The notes below the pieces were generated by a model. It saw nothing but the letters and a program-made list of their open reading frames with translations. It made no database searches and was not told where the DNA came from. A program made the translations under genes and the position numbers. Shown here piece by piece: positions 7,821 to 17,343 of a DNA stretch of 34,917 nt (positions are counted from its first letter, which is position 1; each line of letters opens with the position of its first letter). This DNA comes from an uncultured Holophagaceae bacterium. GTDB taxonomy: Bacteria > Acidobacteriota > Holophagae > Holophagales > Holophagaceae. Location of the stretch: NCBI GenBank assembly GCA_903857495.1, contig CAIOFF010000067.1, positions 1-34,917 on the forward strand, read 5' to 3'.

Positions 7821-10046
7821 TCAGGTGAACTGCTTAACGACGGCAACTACTTCCGGGAACGCATCCAGGCCCAGCTCCTTTAATCGGGCCAGGGTCGGCA
7901 CGCCATCCAGGGTCCAGCCCCGGCGGGTGTAGACGCTGTCCATGAGCTTGGAGAAGCGGTCCGTGCGCCAGGTGCGGTGCAGGGCCATCTTCTCCTCGGT
8001 GCTCTTGCCGGTGGGGTCGATGCCCAGCTCGTCCAGGAGCTGCTTGTCATAGCGCTCGGCGCGGGACTCGTACTCCTCGCGGGTGACGGGGCCCAGGGAG
8101 CGGTAGGGCGCGGCGTCGTGCAGGCGCAGCCCCTTGCCCATGCGGATGTTGAACACGCGCTGGAAGTTGTAGACCCGTGCGGACTGCATGATCAGGTCTT
8201 CCTTGGTGATCTGGATGCCCGTGGTCGCGGTGAAGAGGTCCACGTAGTTCTGCACGTGCTCGGGCACCTTCTGGGGCTCGGGCTGGGAGGAGTTGTCCGC
8301 GGGGACCACGTCGTTCCAGGGCAGCTTGCAGAAGCCGTTGAGGCCGAACCAGGTGCGGAAGAGGGGGAAGTAGTAGAGCGCCTCCGCCTTGGCCTCGAAG
8401 GTGGGCAGCTGCTTGTTGACCATGTCCATGAAGATCAGCCAGGCCTCGTCGTGCTGGGGGCCCTTGTTGGTGAGGGCATAGCCGCCCTGCTGGGCCAGGG
8501 ACTCCTTGGACATGTACTGGGAGTACTCGAGGCCCTTGTTCTCCATGCCGATGTCGTTGATGAGCTGGGGGTCGCCCCAGCCGTTGCGGATGAAGTGCTC
8601 CTTCATCTTCTTCACGCCCAGGCCGGCGATCTTGCCGAAGCCCTCGCCCCGGGCCATCTGGTGCATCATCTCCAGGTCCGCGGCGAAGTTGCCCCAGGTG
8701 AGGTCCAGGCCGCCGGTGCGCTCCAGGTTCAGGATGCCCCTCTGGTAGCACTCCATGACAAAGGCGGTGAGGGTGCCGTAGGTGATGGTGCAGATGCCGT
8801 AGGTGTCGCAGTAGAAGTTCAGCTCGAGCAGGGCGTCGGGATCGAAGACGCCGCAGTTGGAGCCCAGGCCCGCGGCATTCTCATACTCGGGGCCGTCCAC
8901 GGTGACCATGTGGCCCTGGTAGGGGCCGGTCTTCAGCACGACACCGTCCGCGCCCTTGGCGCAGGCCATGGAGCAGCCGTACCAGCAGCCGTCCACGGTG
9001 GCCTGGGTGCAGCGCTGCTGCCAGTAGCTGGAGTCGATCTTGTGGGTGTCGGGATGGGAGCCGAACTGGAAGTTGTGGACCGGCAGCAGGTCGTAGGCGT
9101 TCATGATCTCGACGATGTGGGCCGTGCCGTTGCGGCGCATCATGCACTGGTGGGGATCCTGCTCGCGGATCTCCTTGTGATACTTCACGCCGGTCTTGGC
9201 GATGGTCTCAGGATCGGCGGGGTGGTTCAGGTCGCCGGCGACCTTGGGGCCGCGCACCACCAGGGCCCGGATGTGCTTGTTCCGGAACACGGTGCCGATG
9301 CCGCCGCGGCCCGCCTGCTTGAAGCGCACGCAGCCGCGCCGCCGGTCGTAGAAGGAGAAGTTCAGCATCCCGATGAGGCTGTGCTCGGCGGCGGCGCCCG
9401 AGGTCACCACGGAGACGTTCGGCAGGTCCGCCTCGTTCTCGGCGTAGAGGTGGGTCAGCAGCTCGCCCAGCACGTGGCTGTCCACGGGGCCGGCAGGAGC
9501 TTCCTCGACGCGGATGATGCCCTTGACGCCATCGATGAACAGGATGACGTCGCGGTCCGCCTTGCCCTGCAGCTCCAGGGCGTCGAAGCCCGAGAACTTG
9601 AGCAGGGGGCCGAAGAAGCCGCCCACGTTCGAGTCGATGGGGATGTCGGTCTGGGGCGAGAGGCTCACCACCAGGGACTTGCCGGTGCCCGCGTACTGGG
9701 TCATGCCGCACACGGGGCCGGGGCTGATGATGATCTCGTTCTCGGGGTCGTTCCACCGGGTGGTGGGCTTGACCGCGTTCCAGAGGTGGTAGAGGCCGAA
9801 GCCGCGGCCGCCGATGAAGACGTCCTTCATCTGCTGGGTGACGGGCTTCTCCGTGATCTCGAGAGAGTCCACGTTCACGTAGAGGGTGCGGTTGTTGTAG
9901 CCCTTGTCCGGCAGGCTGGGGGTGTAGGCGATCTCCTTCAGCACCCTGCGGCCGGCCTTGAAGGCCTCGAGGCCGTCCAGGTACTCCGTGCGCTTGGTGT
10001 AGTCGATGGGCATCACTTTGGTGGGATCGAAGACGAGCTGGCTCAT
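7821..10046 (-). CDS. Aldehyde:ferredoxin oxidoreductase family tungstoenzyme
   Basis: A 741-residue member of the AOR family, which oxidises aldehydes (or, in some clades, reduces acids or aromatic rings) at a W-bis-pterin with a nearby 4Fe-4S cluster. The AOR N-terminal fold starts near residue 52 (NNRTLYVNVDSLEITEKPV), with FIGGRGFGLYHLW (78-89), pterin-contacting ISPGPVCGMTQYAGTGKS and GRGGIGTVFRNK (246-257). Cluster ligands are C354, C358 and C362 (DGCWYGCSMAC) with C573 (GFCKLPWNDV) as the probable fourth. The C-terminus has the family ending RRGWTLDGVPTLARLKELGL. It is longer than the usual 600-660 residues, with about 50 extra at the N-terminus. The ferredoxin ends 11 bases upstream. 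The GFCKLPWN region and Cx3Cx3C spacing suggest a non-classical clade, perhaps nearer BamB-like enzymes. Substrate is unknown. AAGGA precedes the ATG. Confidence 0.93.
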   Translation of the reverse strand: MSQLVFDPTKVMPIDYTKRTEYLDGLEAFKAGRRVLKEIAYTPSLPDKGYNNRTLYVNVDSLEITEKPVTQQMKDVFIGGRGFGLYHLWNAVKPTTRWNDPENEIIISPGPVCGMTQYAGTGKSLVVSLSPQTDIPIDSNVGGFFGPLLKFSGFDALELQGKADRDVILFIDGVKGIIRVEEAPAGPVDSHVLGELLTHLYAENEADLPNVSVVTSGAAAEHSLIGMLNFSFYDRRRGCVRFKQAGRGGIGTVFRNKHIRALVVRGPKVAGDLNHPADPETIAKTGVKYHKEIREQDPHQCMMRRNGTAHIVEIMNAYDLLPVHNFQFGSHPDTHKIDSSYWQQRCTQATVDGCWYGCSMACAKGADGVVLKTGPYQGHMVTVDGPEYENAAGLGSNCGVFDPDALLELNFYCDTYGICTITYGTLTAFVMECYQRGILNLERTGGLDLTWGNFAADLEMMHQMARGEGFGKIAGLGVKKMKEHFIRNGWGDPQLINDIGMENKGLEYSQYMSKESLAQQGGYALTNKGPQHDEAWLIFMDMVNKQLPTFEAKAEALYYFPLFRTWFGLNGFCKLPWNDVVPADNSSQPEPQKVPEHVQNYVDLFTATTGIQITKEDLIMQSARVYNFQRVFNIRMGKGLRLHDAAPYRSLGPVTREEYESRAERYDKQLLDELGIDPTGKSTEEKMALHRTWRTDRFSKLMDSVYTRRGWTLDGVPTLARLKELGLDAFPEVVAVVKQFT

Positions 10047-10057
10047 GTCGAAATCCT

Positions 10058-10480
10058 TCAGATGATCCGGGGGGCCGGCTCAGGGACTTCCACGATGGAG
10101 AGGGCGCCGTGGGGGCAGACCTTCACGCAGATGCCGCAGGAGGTGCACTTGTGGGGGGTGATCCAGTCGGAGTTCCGCATGAAGGCGTCCTTCTCGCAGA
10201 AGCCGATGCACATGTAGCAGCCCACGCAGAGCTTCTTGTCGATCATGACGACGCCCAGCTTGTTGCGCTTCAGGGCCTCGGTGGGGCAGACCACCACGCA
10301 GTCGCCGCACTGGTCGCAGAGCACCGCGTGGCCGCCGCCGTCTTCGTAGGCCTTGATCTGCAGGGCGGCCTGGGCGGGATCGTCCACCTTGAAGACCCGG
10401 ACGGCGCATTCCATCTCGCACTCGTGGGCGCAGTCGCGGCCCGCATTGCATTTGGCGAAGTCGATGACGAGCTGTTTCAT
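10058..10480 (-). CDS. Four-cluster 4Fe-4S ferredoxin, partner of AOR
   Basis: A 140-residue cytoplasmic electron carrier with 16 cysteines in four groups: 11/17/21/25, 55/58/61/65, 85/88/91/95 and 112/115/118/122. The last three are ordinary CxxCxxCxxxC motifs, two of them followed by proline. The first (Cx5Cx3Cx3C) is atypical but conserved in spirit in AOR-linked and HycB-like subunits. It lies 11 bases upstream of the AOR gene, so it probably forms the small subunit that passes electrons from the tungstoenzyme to the ferredoxin pool. No flavoprotein NAD-linked subunit is encoded alongside. GGAGG occurs 11 bases before ATG. A 105-base gap separates it from tupC. Confidence 0.93.
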   Translation of the reverse strand: MKQLVIDFAKCNAGRDCAHECEMECAVRVFKVDDPAQAALQIKAYEDGGGHAVLCDQCGDCVVVCPTEALKRNKLGVVMIDKKLCVGCYMCIGFCEKDAFMRNSDWITPHKCTSCGICVKVCPHGALSIVEVPEPAPRII

Positions 10481-10585
10481 GGCGCGAGCGCCTCCGGCGG
10501 GGTCAGGGGAAAAACAGGCAGGGGAATCCCCCAGCTCCTTAGGTGAGGCTAGTCCCCGGCCCGGGCGCCCGCAACGGGGCCCCGG
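10481..10585 (-). promoter_or_regulatory. Gap upstream of ferredoxin-AOR, possible internal promoter
   Basis: This 105-base space is much longer than the other gaps among the tungsten transport genes. It contains a small palindrome (GGGGATTCCCC on the minus strand) but no -35/-10 pair that I trust. It is the most likely place for a separate promoter for ferredoxin, AOR and the ThiS-like gene. Confidence 0.25.
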
Positions 10586-11698
10586 TCACGTTTGAGCGGC
10601 TTCGCCCCCCGGGTGGCCCTTCCGGACCACATGCACGGCGGTGGCCTTGAAGGCCGCCACCACCGGCCGACCCGGGGCGAGGGCCAGTTCCGTCAAGGAT
10701 TGGGGCGTGACCCAGGTGGAGAGGTCGAAGCCGCAGTCCAGCTCCACCCGGTGGAAGGGACCCCAGGGGATGACCTTGGTCACAGTCCCCAGCAGCTGGT
10801 TGCGGGCGCTGCTGGTCTTGTCGGTTTGTAAAGACAGGGTCACGTGCTCGGGGCGGATGCCCACCAGGATCGAGTCGCCCGCCTCGGCGTCCCCCACTGC
10901 GATGAGCTCGTGGCCGGCCAGGGCCAGGGTGAGCACTCCCTCCACGGCGGCGGTCACGGTGCACTGCAGCAGGGTCTCCATGCCCACGAAGGCCGCCACG
11001 AAGGGATCGTCCGGGTGGTTCATGACCTGCTGGAGGTCGCCTGCCTGGAGGATGCGCCCGCCCTTCATCACGGCCAGGCGGCTCGCCAGGCGCGAGGCCT
11101 CGGCCTGGTCGTGGGTGGCCAGGAGGGCCGAGGTGCCGGTGTCCGCCAGGATGCGGCCCAGGTCCTCCAGCAGCCCGCCCCGGGTGGGGGGATCCAGGGC
11201 CGAGAAGGGCTCATCCAGCAGGAGCAGCTCCGGGCGCAGGGCGAAGGCCCGGGCCAGGGCCGTGCGCTGGGCTTCGCCGCCGGACAGGTGACGGGCGGAG
11301 CGGTCCAGGAGCTCGGCGATGCCGAACTGCGCGGCGGTGGCCTCCACCCGCTGCTGGCGTTCCTCGGCGCGCACACCGTGCAATCTCAGGCCCGCCGCGA
11401 TGTTCTCGCGCACCGTGGTGTCGAAGAGCAGGGGGTCCTGGAACACCATGGTCACCCGGCGGCGGTAGGCCTGCCGCTTCGCCTCGGAGTCCAGGACCTC
11501 GCCGTGGAAGGCCAGGGTGCCCGCGGCCGGCTTCAGCAGGGCGGCCAGGGTCAGCAGCAGGGTGGACTTGCCCGCGCCGTTGGGGCCGATGAGGGCCAGC
11601 ACCTCGCCCGGGCCGACCCGGAGGCTCGGGATGTCCAGCACCGGCGTGCGGCCGCGGTGGACCGCGAGCTCCCGGACCTCCAGCAGGGGCGCGCTCAC
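10586..11698 (-). CDS. tupC: Tungstate/molybdate ABC transporter ATP-binding protein
   Basis: A 370-residue ABC ATPase that powers oxyanion import. Walker A GPNGAGKS (38-45), Q-loop Q87, signature LSGGE (138-142), Walker B LLLLDEP with D162/E163, and H-loop H196 are all intact. After about residue 235 there is a C-terminal oligonucleotide-binding/TOBE-like region (GIRPEHVTLSL, then VTKVIPWGPFHRVELDCG), as in oxyanion and sugar importers, which may sense metal. The GTG start overlaps the tupB stop by four bases, so translation is coupled. Identification as tungstate rather than molybdate rests on the TupA and TupB type partners and the adjacent tungstoenzyme. Confidence 0.9.
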   Translation of the reverse strand: MSAPLLEVRELAVHRGRTPVLDIPSLRVGPGEVLALIGPNGAGKSTLLLTLAALLKPAAGTLAFHGEVLDSEAKRQAYRRRVTMVFQDPLLFDTTVRENIAAGLRLHGVRAEERQQRVEATAAQFGIAELLDRSARHLSGGEAQRTALARAFALRPELLLLDEPFSALDPPTRGGLLEDLGRILADTGTSALLATHDQAEASRLASRLAVMKGGRILQAGDLQQVMNHPDDPFVAAFVGMETLLQCTVTAAVEGVLTLALAGHELIAVGDAEAGDSILVGIRPEHVTLSLQTDKTSSARNQLLGTVTKVIPWGPFHRVELDCGFDLSTWVTPQSLTELALAPGRPVVAAFKATAVHVVRKGHPGGEAAQT

Positions 11699-12393
11699 CG
11701 GGGCCGCCGGGTCTGCTGCAGGTGGGTGAGCAGCGCGTTCACGGAGAAGGCCAGGACCAGCAGGATGAAGCTGAGGGCGAAGGCCACCTCGAAGTTGCCC
11801 CGGCTGCTCTCCATCACCGTGGCGGTGGTGAGCACGCGGGTGCTGCCCTTCAGGTTGCCGCCCACCATGATGGAGGCGCCGACCTCGGAGATGACGCCCC
11901 CGAAGCCGGCCATCACTGCGGCCAGCAGGGGCAGCCGGGCCTCGCGCAGCAGCAGCCAGACCAGCTGGCGGCGGGTGGCGCCCAGGGACAGGATCTGCAG
12001 CCGCAGCTCCGGCGGCAGGTGCTGGAGGGCGGCCAGGCCGAGCCCCGCGATGATGGGTGTGGCGATGACCGCCTGGGCGAGGATGATGGCCGCGGGCGTG
12101 TAGAGGATGCCCAGGAAGCCGAAGGGCCCGTTGCGCCAGAGCAGGACGGTGACGAAGAGGCCCACCACCACCGGCGGCAGGCCCATGCCGGTGTTCATGA
12201 GCGCGATGACCAGCCGCTTGCCCGGGAACTCGTTGAGGGCCACGACCACGGCCGCCCCGAGTCCGAGCACGACGCTGATGAGGGTGGCGAGGCCCGACAC
12301 CTTGAGCGAGAGCAGGGTGATCCCGAGCACCTCGGGATCGAGCCCCACCAGCAGCTCCAGGGCCTTGCGGAGGCCTTCCCAGATCAGGTCCAT
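11695..12393 (-). CDS. tupB: Tungstate ABC transporter permease
   Basis: A 232-residue inner-membrane permease with five to six hydrophobic helices. The EAA-like coupling loop is LSLGATRRQLVWLLLREARL. The TupB hallmark is a GGVISEVGASIMVGGNLKGS segment followed by TRVLTTAT. It pairs with the ATPase whose start overlaps its stop, and with the binding protein two genes upstream. The start codon lies 15 bases after the pyrroline-carboxylate dehydrogenase stop. AGGAG occurs 13 bases upstream, so the ribosome site is poor and coupling to the upstream gene is likely. Confidence 0.9.
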   Translation of the reverse strand: MDLIWEGLRKALELLVGLDPEVLGITLLSLKVSGLATLISVVLGLGAAVVVALNEFPGKRLVIALMNTGMGLPPVVVGLFVTVLLWRNGPFGFLGILYTPAAIILAQAVIATPIIAGLGLAALQHLPPELRLQILSLGATRRQLVWLLLREARLPLLAAVMAGFGGVISEVGASIMVGGNLKGSTRVLTTATVMESSRGNFEVAFALSFILLVLAFSVNALLTHLQQTRRPR

Positions 12394-12408
12394 GCGGGGT
12401 GTCGGCTC

Positions 12409-14040
<1,632 letters not shown>

Positions 14041-14064
14041 GGGGTGGCGCCTCCGGCCGGCCTC

Positions 14065-14901
14065 CTACTCCGGGAGTCCGGCATCCGCAAAGAATAAAGG
14101 CGAACCATAGAGTGCGATTCCGAAATCTTTGATCCGCGTCTGGACAGCTTTCGAGACCATGAAGTCGGCGAAGGCGCGGCCCCCGGCGGCGTTCACCTTG
14201 GGGAAGCGGGTGCTGTTCACCTCGATGACGTGGTAGACGTTGCGCAGGGCCGGGTCGCCCTCGTGCAGGATGGGCAGGCCCAGCTTCTTCTTCAGGGCCA
14301 GGTAGGTGCCCCGGTCGGCCAGGGTGTAGGCCTTCTTCTCGGCGGCGATGGCGAGGGTCTGGCCCATGCCCTGGCCGGTCTGCTGGTACCAGGCCTTGCC
14401 TTCGAGGGGGATGCCGGCGGCCTTCCAGAGCTTCAGCTCCTGGGCGTGGGTGCCGGAGTTGTCGCCCCGGGACAGGAACAGGGAGCCCGTGGCGGCGATG
14501 CGCTGGAAGCAGGCCACGGCGCCCAGCTTGGCCAGGCCCGCGGGATCTGCGGCGGGGCCCACCAGGATGAAGTCGTTGTGCATCACGAGGCGGCGGTTCA
14601 CCCCGGCCCCGTCGGTCATCAGCGCCTTCTCGGCGTCCGGGGAGTGCACCAGCAGCACGTCCGCCTCGCCGCGCTTGCCCATGGCGATGGCCTGGCCCGA
14701 GCCCACGGCGATGGTCTTCACCGCGTAGCCCGTCTCCTTCTCGAAGGCGGGCACCAGCTCGTCCAGCAGGCCCGAGTCCTGGGTGCTGGTGGTGGTGGCG
14801 AGGATGACGACCTTCTGGACCGGCGGTGCGGCGGCCCGCAGGGCGGGGCAGAGGGCCGTGACCAGGGCCAGGCCCAGGCGAAGACAGGCGGATCGGGGCA
14901 T
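14065..14901 (-). CDS. tupA: Tungstate-binding periplasmic protein
   Basis: A 278-residue exported binding protein. The signal peptide covers about 1-24 (cleavage near LRAAA). The mature part opens with the TupA hallmark ATTTSTQDSGLLDELVPAFE (35-54), where the TTTS segment binds the oxyanion. Further landmarks are GSGQAIAMGKRGEADVLLVH, FLSRGDNSGTH and YTLADRGTYLAL, all typical of the TupA family, which is selective for tungstate over molybdate. GGAGG lies six bases before the ATG. A candidate operator lies just upstream. It is the first transport gene of the operon, downstream of the modE-like regulator. Confidence 0.93.
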   Translation of the reverse strand: MPRSACLRLGLALVTALCPALRAAAPPVQKVVILATTTSTQDSGLLDELVPAFEKETGYAVKTIAVGSGQAIAMGKRGEADVLLVHSPDAEKALMTDGAGVNRRLVMHNDFILVGPAADPAGLAKLGAVACFQRIAATGSLFLSRGDNSGTHAQELKLWKAAGIPLEGKAWYQQTGQGMGQTLAIAAEKKAYTLADRGTYLALKKKLGLPILHEGDPALRNVYHVIEVNSTRFPKVNAAGGRAFADFMVSKAVQTRIKDFGIALYGSPLFFADAGLPE

Positions 14902-14911
14902 GGCGTCCTCC

Positions 14912-14944
14912 GGAACGGTGATCCCGGTAGGATATAACGGTTCC
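14912..14944. promoter_or_regulatory. Candidate metal-regulator operator upstream of tupA
   Basis: An imperfect inverted repeat, GGAACGGTGATCC, then 5 bases, then GGATATAACGGTTCC. It contains GATATAACG, which resembles a half of the ModE box TATATAACG. It lies between the modE-like gene and tupA, 11 bases from the tupA start, so a bound repressor would block the transport operon. The assignment is by similarity and position only. Confidence 0.4.
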
Positions 14945-14963
14945 GGGGCGACCGGGGGGGCGC

Positions 14964-15314
14964 TCAGACCAGCAGGCGCTTTCGGAAGGCGCTCACGTCA
15001 GCGTCGATGGCGGTGGAGGCCTTGGCCTGAATCTCCCGGAAGCGGATCAGGGCCTCCTGCCCCAGGGGCGTGACCTGGGAACCGCCGCCCTGGTGGCCGC
15101 CCTTGGCCGCCAGGATCACCGGGGTGCGGAAGCACTTGTTCATCTCGTCCACCATCAGCCAGGCCTTGCGGTAGCTCAGGCCCAGCTCCCGGGCCGCGGC
15201 CGAGATGCTGCCGCTGCGGCCGATGGCCTCCAGCAGATCGGCCTTGCCCTGCCCGATGGCGATGTCCTCGCCGACGGCGATGCGGATGCGGATGGTGACG
15301 GAGGAGGTGGGCAT
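14964..15314 (-). CDS. ModE-type DNA-binding regulator, HTH domain only
   Basis: 116 residues from the ATG with GAGG six bases upstream. The frame stays open ten codons further, but that stretch has no family similarity. The protein is the N-terminal winged-helix domain of ModE: ADLLEAIGRSGSISAAAREL, LSYRKAWLMVDEMN, and the wing GGHQGGGSQVTPLG (72-85). The C-terminal molybdate-binding TOBE domains of E. coli ModE are absent, so it must sense metal or cofactor some other way, through a partner or through the short C-terminal helix. By position it probably represses tupA and the downstream tungsten genes. It is divergent from the membrane protein-moeA pair, so the 59-base gap may be a shared control region. 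Confidence 0.9.
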   Translation of the reverse strand: MPTSSVTIRIRIAVGEDIAIGQGKADLLEAIGRSGSISAAARELGLSYRKAWLMVDEMNKCFRTPVILAAKGGHQGGGSQVTPLGQEALIRFREIQAKASTAIDADVSAFRKRLLV

Positions 15315-15373
15315 GGCGAACCTCGAGGCATCCCATTTCAGCACGGGGCGGCCCGGTCTGTTAAAACGGGAGC

Positions 15374-15817
15374 ATGGCTGTCACGCACGCGGACCCTCCG
15401 GCGCGGTCCCCTCTGGGGACGCTGCTCTTCCCGGCGGTGCCGCGGGACTTCCGCTGGGCCCGGCGGGTGCAGCTGCTGCTGCGGAGCCTGCACCTCTGCG
15501 CCATGGCCCTGGTGGTGGGCGCGCTGCCCTTCGGGGCGGACTACCGCGCGCTGCGCGGCGCCATCCTGGCCACGGTGCTGACGGGCGTCCTGCTCTTCGC
15601 CATCGACCTCGCCAAGGACGCGGCCATCCTCGTCCAGGGCAGCGGGGTGGCGGTGCTGCTGAAGCTCGGCCTGCTGGGCCTGGGCTGCCTCCAGCCCGCG
15701 CACCGGCTGCCGTGGTATCTGGCGGCCACCTTCGTGGCCTCCGTCGGCGCCCACATGCCCGGGTCCTGGCGGCACTTCTCGTTCTGGACCTGGCAGGTTG
15801 TGAGGTACCCCGACTGA
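15374..15817 (+). CDS. Four-helix membrane protein of unknown function, coupled to moeA
   Basis: 147 residues with about four membrane helices (roughly 30-52, 58-79, 88-105, 113-130), a basic N-terminal RDFRWARR turn, and a conserved-looking C-terminus SVGAHMPGSWRHFSFWTWQV. I recognise no family. GGGAG precedes the ATG. Its stop overlaps the moeA start (TGATG), so the two are translationally coupled, and it is divergent from the modE-like gene. Context suggests a role in tungsten/molybdenum homeostasis or in placing cofactor machinery at the membrane, but that is inference. Confidence 0.8.
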   Translation: MAVTHADPPARSPLGTLLFPAVPRDFRWARRVQLLLRSLHLCAMALVVGALPFGADYRALRGAILATVLTGVLLFAIDLAKDAAILVQGSGVAVLLKLGLLGLGCLQPAHRLPWYLAATFVASVGAHMPGSWRHFSFWTWQVVRYPD

Positions 15818-17043
15818 TGGCCACGCCCGCGGAAGCCCTGCAGCTGATTCTCGATCAAGTGGCGCCCCTCCCGGCGGTTCGCCTGCCGCTCAGCGAGGCC
15901 CTGGGCCTGGCTGCGGCGGAGGACCTGCGCTCCGCCGCCCAGGTGCCGCCCTTCACCAACTCCGCCATGGACGGCTACGCCCTGCGGGCCGCGGACCTGG
16001 CCACGGCCACCCCCGCGACGCCCGTGCGCCTGCGGGTGCTGGGCGATCTGGCGGCGGGGGCGATCCCCACCTGCGCCGTGGGGCCGGGCGAGGCCCTGCG
16101 GATCATGACCGGCGCGCCCCTGCCCGAAGGGGCCGACACCGTGGTGCCCGTGGAGCAGACCCGGCGCGGCGAGGGCTGGGTGGACGTGCTGCACCTGCTC
16201 CGCCCGGGCCTCCACATCCGCCGCGCGGGCGAGGACCTGCAGCTGGGTCAGCGGCTGGTGGCGGCCGGTCACCAGCTGCGGCCGGGCGACATCGGGGCCC
16301 TGGCCGCGGCGGGCCTGGCGGTGCTGCCCTGTCACCCCCGGGCGCGGGTGGCCGTGCTCACCACCGGCGACGAGCTGGTGGACGTCTCCGAGCAGCCGGG
16401 GCCGGGCCGCATCCGCGATGCCAACATCCACGCCCTCTGCGCCCAGGTGGCGGCCAGCAGCGCGCTGCCGATCCCCTTTCCACGGGTGCCCGATGAGCCC
16501 GGCACGCTGCTGCGGGTGCTGGAGGAGGCCGCGGGGGCCGACATGATCCTCACCACCGGCGGCATCTCCGTGGGCGACTACGACTTCATGAAGCGCATGC
16601 TGGAGGAGCTGGGCGCCACGCGGGTCTTCTGGAAGGTGGCGCAGAAGCCGGGCGGGCCGCTGGGCTTCTGGATGCTGGGCGCGAAGCCTGTCTTCGGAAT
16701 CCCGGGCAACCCCGTGGCCGCCATGCTGATGTTCGAGGAGTACGTGCGGCCCGCCCTGCGGCAGCTCATGGGCTTCGGGAAGCTCCACCGGCCGGTGGCC
16801 GAGGCGGCGCTGGAAGGCGGCTGGTCCGGCAAGGCCGGCGACGGCCGCACCACCTTCCTGCGGGTGGTGGCGCAGCGGGAGGACGGCCGCCTGAGGGCCC
16901 GCCTCACGGGCCCCCAGGGCTCCGCCATCCTGTCCTCCATGCTCGTGGCCAACGCCCTGGCGGTGATCCCCGCGGGTGTCGATCGCATCGAACCAGGAGG
17001 GCCTGTGACCCTGCACCTCACCGAAGAAAACGAAGACCACTAA
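15817..17043 (+). CDS. moeA: Molybdopterin molybdenum/tungsten transferase MoeA
   Basis: A 408-residue enzyme that inserts the metal oxyanion into adenylylated pterin, the last common step of Moco/Wco formation. Landmarks are PPFTNSAMDGYALRA (44-58), GEALRIMTGAPLPEGADTVV (91-110), TTGDELV (182-188), TTGGISVGDYDFMK (246-259) and FGIPGNPVAAMLMFEEYVRP (293-312). A C-terminal domain IV follows. The frame is open upstream to 15205, but the real start is the ATG at 15817, which overlaps the preceding stop. Anaerobes with tungstoenzymes often carry a second MoeA specialised for tungsten. Placement beside tup and AOR makes this copy a candidate for that. Confidence 0.95.
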   Translation: MATPAEALQLILDQVAPLPAVRLPLSEALGLAAAEDLRSAAQVPPFTNSAMDGYALRAADLATATPATPVRLRVLGDLAAGAIPTCAVGPGEALRIMTGAPLPEGADTVVPVEQTRRGEGWVDVLHLLRPGLHIRRAGEDLQLGQRLVAAGHQLRPGDIGALAAAGLAVLPCHPRARVAVLTTGDELVDVSEQPGPGRIRDANIHALCAQVAASSALPIPFPRVPDEPGTLLRVLEEAAGADMILTTGGISVGDYDFMKRMLEELGATRVFWKVAQKPGGPLGFWMLGAKPVFGIPGNPVAAMLMFEEYVRPALRQLMGFGKLHRPVAEAALEGGWSGKAGDGRTTFLRVVAQREDGRLRARLTGPQGSAILSSMLVANALAVIPAGVDRIEPGGPVTLHLTEENEDH

Positions 17044-17082
17044 ATTCGGCGGGTCATCAAGGACCAGAAAGAACAATTTCGC

Positions 17083-17275
17083 CACCAAGGCACCAAGGCA
17101 CCAAGGCACCAGGACACGCCAACCCCACCCTCTGTGCAGTCTCCGTGCGTTCAGGGGAAAGCAACCACTCTCGCAGAGAAAAGACGAGGGGAGCGGAGGG
17201 CCGCTGAGGCCTTCGGCTTACCCGCTGTTCTCTGCGAACCTCAGCCCTCTCTGCGCCCTCTGCGAGAGTTGTTGC
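17083..17275. repeat. Repeat-rich intergenic element (tandem octamers plus long inverted repeat)
   Basis: The 300 bases between moeA and hepT carry no gene. CACCAAGG is repeated three times in tandem (17083-17106) with a partial fourth copy. An 18-base segment at 17161-17178 (GCAACCACTCTCGCAGAG) is inverted at 17258-17275 with one mismatch, and CTCTGCG-type words recur between the arms. It resembles the 174-246 element in style, suggesting a genome-wide repeat family. It may be the 3' boundary for both flanking convergent genes. Confidence 0.65.
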
Positions 17276-17343
17276 CCTTCCCCCGCGAGCTGGATGAGCC
17301 CATGAAGGTTTGGCAACCCCAGAAAACCCGGAAGAACCTGATT

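Noticed and set aside
7977-10217. 746-codon open frame on the plus strand opposite AOR
   Set aside because: Antisense shadow of a GC-rich gene, with Val/Leu/Gly/His-rich low-information translation and no domain. The minus strand encodes AOR and ferredoxin clearly.
17083-17113. Tandem CACCAAGG units considered as a CRISPR-like array
   Set aside because: Units are 8 bases with no spacers, and no cas genes are present.
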